Shown: positions 59,429-64,000 of the stretch, piece after piece | How positions within the stretch are numbered: the stretch's first letter is position 1 | How the letters are laid out: each line of letters opens with the position of its first letter | NCBI RefSeq assembly: GCF_018271995.1 | Contig: NZ_JAGUCO010000010.1 | Coordinates: 83,540 to 147,539, forward strand | Source: Carboxylicivirga linearis | GTDB taxonomy: Bacteria; Bacteroidota; Bacteroidia; Bacteroidales; Marinilabiliaceae | Reading direction: 5' to 3' | DNA: 64,000 bases | Position numbers and translations under genes: made by a program | Notes under the pieces: generated by a model | What the model was told of the DNA's origin: nothing | What the model saw: the letters and a program-made list of their open reading frames with translations, nothing else | The model's database searches: none

Positions 59429-59911
59429 TTATTCCCAGTTAATGGCTGGAGGAGCTGGTATGGTAGATTCATTTTTTTTTGCATAATCTTTATAAGACCG
59501 AATTGTTAAAGCAATACAGTCTGATGAATTTTTGCTACTTCCTTCTAAAGCACTAATTTCTATAATAACTCTTTGAGAGAAATCGCTAAATATGTCCACT
59601 TCTTCATTAGAGCCATTCTTATTGCCATCCAATATTACTTTTTTAGCTTTGCCATCAAGTATTCTCATAGATAATTGTTTAGAAGGATCATCTTTAACAA
59701 TGGAAATATTGTAATGGGTATTGCCATAAAAAATGCGGACTAACTTAAGTGTATCTCCATTTTGTATGGTAAGTAATCGATCTGCTTTGACAGTATATAA
59801 ACTATCCATTGGGGCCGTTCGTTCGAAAAGGTGTTTGCATTCTTGTGAAAAAGTTGTAGAACTACCTATAATTAAAATAAATAATAGCGTAATGATACTC
59901 GAATTTTTCAT
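59429..59911 (-). CDS. Small secreted beta-rich protein, copy 2
   Basis: 160 aa, signal peptide ~1-22 (SSTTFSQ). Alternating strands, a Cys early (ECKHLFERT) and one late (SDCIALTIRSY), and the motifs YNISIV, LSMRILDGKAKKVILDGN and VIIEISALEG align with the 149 aa protein at 48401-48850. The tail is Pro-rich (TIPAPPAINWE). No family name is recognised. It starts 28 bp after the ABC transporter gene on the same strand, so it is likely made together with the transporter and may work with its periplasmic loop. Confidence 0.75.
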   Translation of the reverse strand: MKNSSIITLLFILIIGSSTTFSQECKHLFERTAPMDSLYTVKADRLLTIQNGDTLKLVRIFYGNTHYNISIVKDDPSKQLSMRILDGKAKKVILDGNKNGSNEEVDIFSDFSQRVIIEISALEGSSKNSSDCIALTIRSYKDYAKKNESTIPAPPAINWE

Positions 59912-59939
59912 TTTGAATTTTTTTAGATTTGTAATTGAT

Positions 59940-62897
59940 TTATTTTTTAAATTTTAACAATCGAAAAAGAACTAATGTGTATAACAAGCTGCTGTATATT
60001 AGTAAAATGTAAATATTATAAATCCATGTTTCAATTCTAAGATCTCCAATGTTTTTATATGGAGCATAGTAATGAGACCTTCCAAATTTATTTTGTGAAA
60101 CAAAAAAACAGGGTTGATATTTTCTTATAATTGATTCATTTGAACGTAAGTAATTTATATAGTTATTAGAATTCATTGCAAATTCAGCGAGCTGTCTATT
60201 GTAGTATTTTCTTTTGTCTATATTTGCATTAACTCTTATTTCATCAATTCGGGCATTGTTGATTTGTTGTATCTTCTTTAGCCATTGTTCTGTTTTTATT
60301 GTTAAAGTTTTAATAATGTCTGGATTGGAAAAGTCAATATCTTTAATTGAAATATTTTTTTTTAGGGTTGGAAATTCATTTATAAGATTGGAAAAAATAT
60401 TTCGTATGATGTTGATATTTTTTTCTTTATCATTAATTGTTTTGTTTAAATTATTTGTTTCTGTTTTTAATATTGGTAAAACAAAATACAACTGATATTG
60501 AATGGAACTCTTTAGTATTAAGTTATCATACACTTGGCTTTCGTATTCGTTTTTTGCAAACTGAATATTTACTAACCCTTCATAAGCCCATCTAGAGACG
60601 GTAAGATTTGCATAAATAGGGACATTCTCTTTAGATGCCAGGGAATGGTGAATTTTGTCAAAGTTTAGAATAGCACCGGCTAGCAATATTTTCGGAATTA
60701 AGATGAATGGTATTGTTATATAGATAGATAATATGGATCTAAAGCGCGATGATATATAAAGGCCTATTAAACTCGAAGTGTTTGAGGTTACCCACAATAC
60801 TAAAAAATAGTAGGAAAATAATCCTTTTATCTCAAGTATGCTATTGGCAACTAATACATATATTGCTGTCTGATAGGCATTAATAGAGAAAAGGTACAAT
60901 AACTTTGAATTTAGATAGGCAAATGGATTTAGATCTAATAAAGCTTCTCTTTTTAATAAAGAAAGATCTCGATAGATTTCACCTGAACTAGTGACAAGGC
61001 CTTGAAATATTGAAATAATGACACTTATAAACAGATAGGTAGGAATATTATCATTGTTAATGAACCAGTACTCGTGAGTTTCAATATCAGTAGACTTTAG
61101 AAATACCGACATCATTAAAGCCAGGACAGGTGAACTTAATAGTAGTAATAAAACATAGAGTTTATCTGTTGTTCTTGTCCTAAAGTTTCGACTGATGAAT
61201 ATCAAGAATTGCTTAATTGATGAGGGCTTTTGAGTTTGCGCTTCTGGCAATTCAATTTTAGGAATTTCAACACTATCGTTTTTTTTATGATCTGATAGGA
61301 ATATATTATTCCACTGTTTTTCACTGTAGATACGTTTATCTGTTAGGTTACCATCATTATCTCTTGTTTTATATTCCATTAAATTTATGATGCGTTCAGG
61401 GCTGTAGTGACCGAATTTTATGCTATCATCAATGGGTGTGTCTTCAAAATTAAGGTGTTTTTTAAAGTGTTTAGAAGCCCAAACGGGGTTGCCAAAATAG
61501 GCGGTGTAACCCATCTTATCTAATATTAATAATTTATCAAATAAGTGAAAAATATCAGATGAAGGTTGATGTATGTTTACAATTACAATTTTTCCAGATA
61601 GTGAGATCCTTTTTAAAAGGTTAATAACTGAAAAAGCGTCTGATGATGATAAGCCTGATGTTGGCTCATCAAGGTAAATAATTGATGGGTTTCTTACTAG
61701 TTCAATAGCAATGTTTAACCTTTTGCGTTGGCCTCCGCTTATTACTTGGTTTAAGGCATTACCAACTTTTAGATTCTTTATATGTAAGAGGTCTAATCCT
61801 TTTAAAGTAGATAGGCAGGTTTCAATTTGTTCTTTAAGATTTAGGTCATCTCTACATAGCTTGGTATTAAATAACAAGTTTTGATAAACCGTTAATTCTT
61901 CAATTAAAAGGTCATCCTGAGGCACAAAGCCAATATGTTTTCTTAGCTCTTTTTTGTTTCTCCCAAAATCTAAACCATTAATGAAGATTTGACCAGAATC
62001 GGGAATTAAATTGCCACATAGTAGGTTTAAAAGTGTTGTTTTTCCACTTCCGCTACCTCCCATTATAGCAAGTAATTCACCTGAATAGAGATTGAAAGTA
62101 GCAGGATGAATGCCAAGGTTAGTTTTTTTGAATATTTTACTTATTCCTTTTACATTTAAAAAGATTTGATTTTTATTATTGGTGTGTATTTCGTTTACTA
62201 AATCATTAAAAAATATAGGTTTAATATTTTCTCCTTCGATTATATTTCCCAAAAATAATTGGTATGTTCTATTAGGGAATATAGGCAGATTATTTAATGT
62301 TAAATTATCAGAACCAAAGTACTGTATTATAAAAGCATTTATTTGTTCAATATAATAGGTGTAAATATTGCCATTGAGAAAATTACAATGAAATGATGAA
62401 AAGGATTTAGGTTTTATTCTTTTAAAGTTACCAACTACTAAAATGTTTTCTTTTTTTTGAATTAAGTCAATATCGTTTCTGCAAAAGCATTCTATATCTC
62501 TAATAACATTTCTATTCAAATGAAGCATAGTATAGGTTTGCTCCAATAATGATTGTATTTTACTTTTATTGGTATCATCCTCAAGGAAATAAGAAAAATC
62601 AAATAGTGAAATATAAAGTCTATATTTTTGTTCATATCCAAGTTCAAGGTGTATGTTTTGAAGTTTTTCTTGAATATCTGTAATGATATGTTCTTTATTA
62701 ACGACTAGATCTGTTTCTACTTGGAATTTATAATAGTCAAGGTATTCCAGTCTCGTTTTGTTAGATACAATTGACGCTAAGTAAGAATCAATATATGAGA
62801 TATTTATTGAATTTAGTTTCTTATTACCAAATTGTGAGAATGCTTTGAATAATTCAATAATATTTATAATGGTATTGCTCTTATAAAATACTTCCAT
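59940..62897 (-). CDS. ABCG-type ABC transporter with extended N-terminal domain and large periplasmic loop
   Basis: 985 aa, ATPase and permease in one chain (half-transporter of the ABCG/White order). Residues 1-240 are a helical then beta-rich region without a membrane helix; the first part has a TerB-like look but I cannot confirm it. The ATPase (~245-490) has Walker A GGSGSGKT (280-287), signature ISGGQRKR (Ser387) and Walker B IIYLDEPTSG (Asp410, Glu411), followed by the HQPSSDIF segment typical of ABCG proteins. Six membrane helices follow (from ~575), with a ~180-residue extracytoplasmic loop, partly coiled coil, between helices 5 and 6 (~765-950). Substrate unknown; export or membrane remodelling fits the fold. 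First gene of its operon. Confidence 0.88.
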   Translation of the reverse strand: MEVFYKSNTIINIIELFKAFSQFGNKKLNSINISYIDSYLASIVSNKTRLEYLDYYKFQVETDLVVNKEHIITDIQEKLQNIHLELGYEQKYRLYISLFDFSYFLEDDTNKSKIQSLLEQTYTMLHLNRNVIRDIECFCRNDIDLIQKKENILVVGNFKRIKPKSFSSFHCNFLNGNIYTYYIEQINAFIIQYFGSDNLTLNNLPIFPNRTYQLFLGNIIEGENIKPIFFNDLVNEIHTNNKNQIFLNVKGISKIFKKTNLGIHPATFNLYSGELLAIMGGSGSGKTTLLNLLCGNLIPDSGQIFINGLDFGRNKKELRKHIGFVPQDDLLIEELTVYQNLLFNTKLCRDDLNLKEQIETCLSTLKGLDLLHIKNLKVGNALNQVISGGQRKRLNIAIELVRNPSIIYLDEPTSGLSSSDAFSVINLLKRISLSGKIVIVNIHQPSSDIFHLFDKLLILDKMGYTAYFGNPVWASKHFKKHLNFEDTPIDDSIKFGHYSPERIINLMEYKTRDNDGNLTDKRIYSEKQWNNIFLSDHKKNDSVEIPKIELPEAQTQKPSSIKQFLIFISRNFRTRTTDKLYVLLLLLSSPVLALMMSVFLKSTDIETHEYWFINNDNIPTYLFISVIISIFQGLVTSSGEIYRDLSLLKREALLDLNPFAYLNSKLLYLFSINAYQTAIYVLVANSILEIKGLFSYYFLVLWVTSNTSSLIGLYISSRFRSILSIYITIPFILIPKILLAGAILNFDKIHHSLASKENVPIYANLTVSRWAYEGLVNIQFAKNEYESQVYDNLILKSSIQYQLYFVLPILKTETNNLNKTINDKEKNINIIRNIFSNLINEFPTLKKNISIKDIDFSNPDIIKTLTIKTEQWLKKIQQINNARIDEIRVNANIDKRKYYNRQLAEFAMNSNNYINYLRSNESIIRKYQPCFFVSQNKFGRSHYYAPYKNIGDLRIETWIYNIYILLIYSSLLYTLVLFRLLKFKK

Positions 62898-63351
62898 AAC
62901 GAAATTTCATTCAACAAGTAGTTTTCTTTCATCCAACGCAATGGTTATGGAGTAATTTTAGGTTTAAAACAACAACAACAAGGTTGAACAATCGAAAAGT
63001 AAATAGTTGATATTTAAAAATATCATTTTAAGATACGAAATGTATTTCTTTTTGTTTGATAATGTTAGAATAATTATTAATTCGCTTATTACGTCTTACT
63101 TTAAAAAAAAATAATAAACATAAACTGTAATTATTACCTTAAATTAATCTCAATCTAATCATTTATGTGTTTTACACCCTTTCAAGCTAGGGTAAAACAA
63201 GCATTTAAAGATCTGAATGATAAAGGTTATTTGTCATGAATATTAGCCTCTTCTATTGTTTATTAAAAAGTACTTTTGCTAAATCGAATCAGATGCTTAA
63301 AGTTTTGATTTAATTAATGTGACGAATGTATTTTATCTGTGAGTTAACTTT
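62898..63351. other. Spacer between ABC operon and RteC-like gene
   Basis: 454 bp, AT-rich. The left part must carry the promoter of the minus-strand ABC operon, though no clear -7 box is visible. Around 63165-63239 is a 24-codon frame (MCFTPFQARVKQAFKDLND, then KGYLS) with ordinary-looking composition, and near it an imperfect inverted repeat GTTTTACACCCT/AGGGTAAAAC. Nothing else is recognised. Confidence 0.55.
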
Positions 63352-63999
63352 TTAATATTCTTCTAATTTCTTTAATAGGCCCTCTTTCATTTTATCCAAA
63401 AACACAGTAGGATTTTTCTTTCGGTATTTTAAATCAATAAAAGAACGATAGATATCCAGGTCTTCCACATGAAAAAGTTCACAAAGTGTTTTTGAAAGTT
63501 CTTTAACATCAACATTACCATTGTTGATGCATCCGGAATATACTAATGCATAGATTAATTCAACCATTGCAATTTTGGTTTCAGACCAATTATATGATGA
63601 TGCTTTTAAAATTTCAAGTTGAGATTTATAACGAATTTTCTTGTTGACTTTTAACTTAACCAATTCATTCTCCAGATATACGATAATCTTCTCATGTGCA
63701 ATAAAATTAGCAAATAAATAATCTTTACTGGTTGCAAAATCACTATCTACCATTGAATATGGATGGGAATGATAGTCTTCAGCCTGAAGGTTACATCTCA
63801 CAAAATAAAGTTCATCATATTTAGTCCCCTTATGCTGATAATAGGCGTAATCTTTATGGTTTTTACGAAGGTATTTATTAAACCGTTTTAGCTTTTTAAT
63901 AAGAAATGTCTGAAGGGTAAATTCTTCAGATAAAGGTTTTTGTTCAAATATCTTTTGTAAGTAGTTGTAAAAAAGAAGATGTCCCAATACGTGAGGTTT
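63352..63999 (-). CDS. RteC-family protein, 5' end beyond the window
   Basis: At least 215 residues are visible. The frame stays open through base 64000 (it reads KPHVLGHLLFYNYLQ from the edge), so the true start is outside and the apparent internal start is not real. RteC family features: YYRKNHKDYAYY-like early segment, YFVRCNLQAEDYHSHPYSMVD, and the strongly conserved tail KIAMVELIYALVYSGCINNG, then DVKELSKTLCELFHVED, then YRSFIDLKYRKKNPTVFLDKM. RteC in Bacteroides conjugative transposons controls excision, but many chromosomal homologues exist with unknown roles. No integrase or transfer gene is seen here, so a mobile-element link is only a possibility. Confidence 0.85.
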   Translation of the reverse strand, partial: KPHVLGHLLFYNYLQKIFEQKPLSEEFTLQTFLIKKLKRFNKYLRKNHKDYAYYQHKGTKYDELYFVRCNLQAEDYHSHPYSMVDSDFATSKDYLFANFIAHEKIIVYLENELVKLKVNKKIRYKSQLEILKASSYNWSETKIAMVELIYALVYSGCINNGNVDVKELSKTLCELFHVEDLDIYRSFIDLKYRKKNPTVFLDKMKEGLLKKLEEY

Positions 64000-64000
64000 G

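Noticed and set aside
59940..60680. N-terminal region of the ABC transporter named as a TerB domain
   Set aside because: This concerns the protein N-terminus (bases ~62180-62897) and its helical look; the acidic metal-binding pattern of TerB is not visible, so I only note the resemblance.
63352..63987. Internal start for the RteC-like gene near 63987
   Set aside because: The frame is open to the window edge and the family is longer at its N-terminus, so the gene is simply cut by the window.

Overview
The window is low-GC Bacteroidota DNA, probably from a marine or free-living member of the Bacteroidales/Marinilabiliales. The phylum call is firm: there is a SusC/SusD pair, a hybrid two-component regulator (HTCS), a FecR/ECF-sigma pair, both known kinds of type IX secretion (T9SS) C-terminal signal, PorP/SprF and PorE-like proteins, weak Shine-Dalgarno sites and TAnnTTTG-type promoters. 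The order is a guess.

Region 1 (1-24969) is a polysaccharide utilisation locus. It starts with the 3' part of an HTCS regulator, a small TPR gene and a NagB/6-phosphogluconolactonase-fold gene. Two minus-strand operons follow. One runs ECF sigma, FecR, SusC (with STN domain), SusD. The other runs double-GH43 lipoprotein, DUF2264 (possible GH154), GH51 with an N-terminal propeller-like domain, then GH51. A GH2 beta-galactosidase stands alone between them. The enzyme set fits an arabinose-, galactose- and possibly glucuronate-containing glycan such as arabinogalactan or arabinan; that is inference.

Region 2 (25324-41457) holds four very large secreted paralogues (964-1115 aa) built from LamG-type, cadherin-like and beta-trefoil modules. 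Each ends in the same type-A T9SS sorting domain. The fourth looks like a mosaic of the second and third. A minus-strand helical gene sits between the first and second. A membrane-anchored AraC-type regulator closes the array.

Region 3 (41458-42414) is a decayed stretch with a terminator, a possible tRNA 3'-end relic and the recognisable C-terminal end of a lost hybrid histidine kinase.

Region 4 (42415-62897) is the most unusual part. A ligand-binding multi-PAS hybrid kinase and a REC-histidine kinase form one operon. Next come a giant PKD-repeat protein with a type-B (gliding/SprB-like) sorting domain, a PorP/SprF protein and a PorE-like TPR/PD40/OmpA protein. Around this core three families occur twice: a small secreted beta-rich protein, a ~300 aa helical exported protein, and a REC-kinase protein. 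In the second set the REC-kinase has lost its phospho-accepting His and its ATP-binding motifs. A 985 aa ABCG-like transporter heads that second operon. I read this as a candidate undescribed envelope system that couples signalling, T9SS display and an ABC transporter.

The window ends inside an RteC-family gene whose 5' end lies beyond base 64000.
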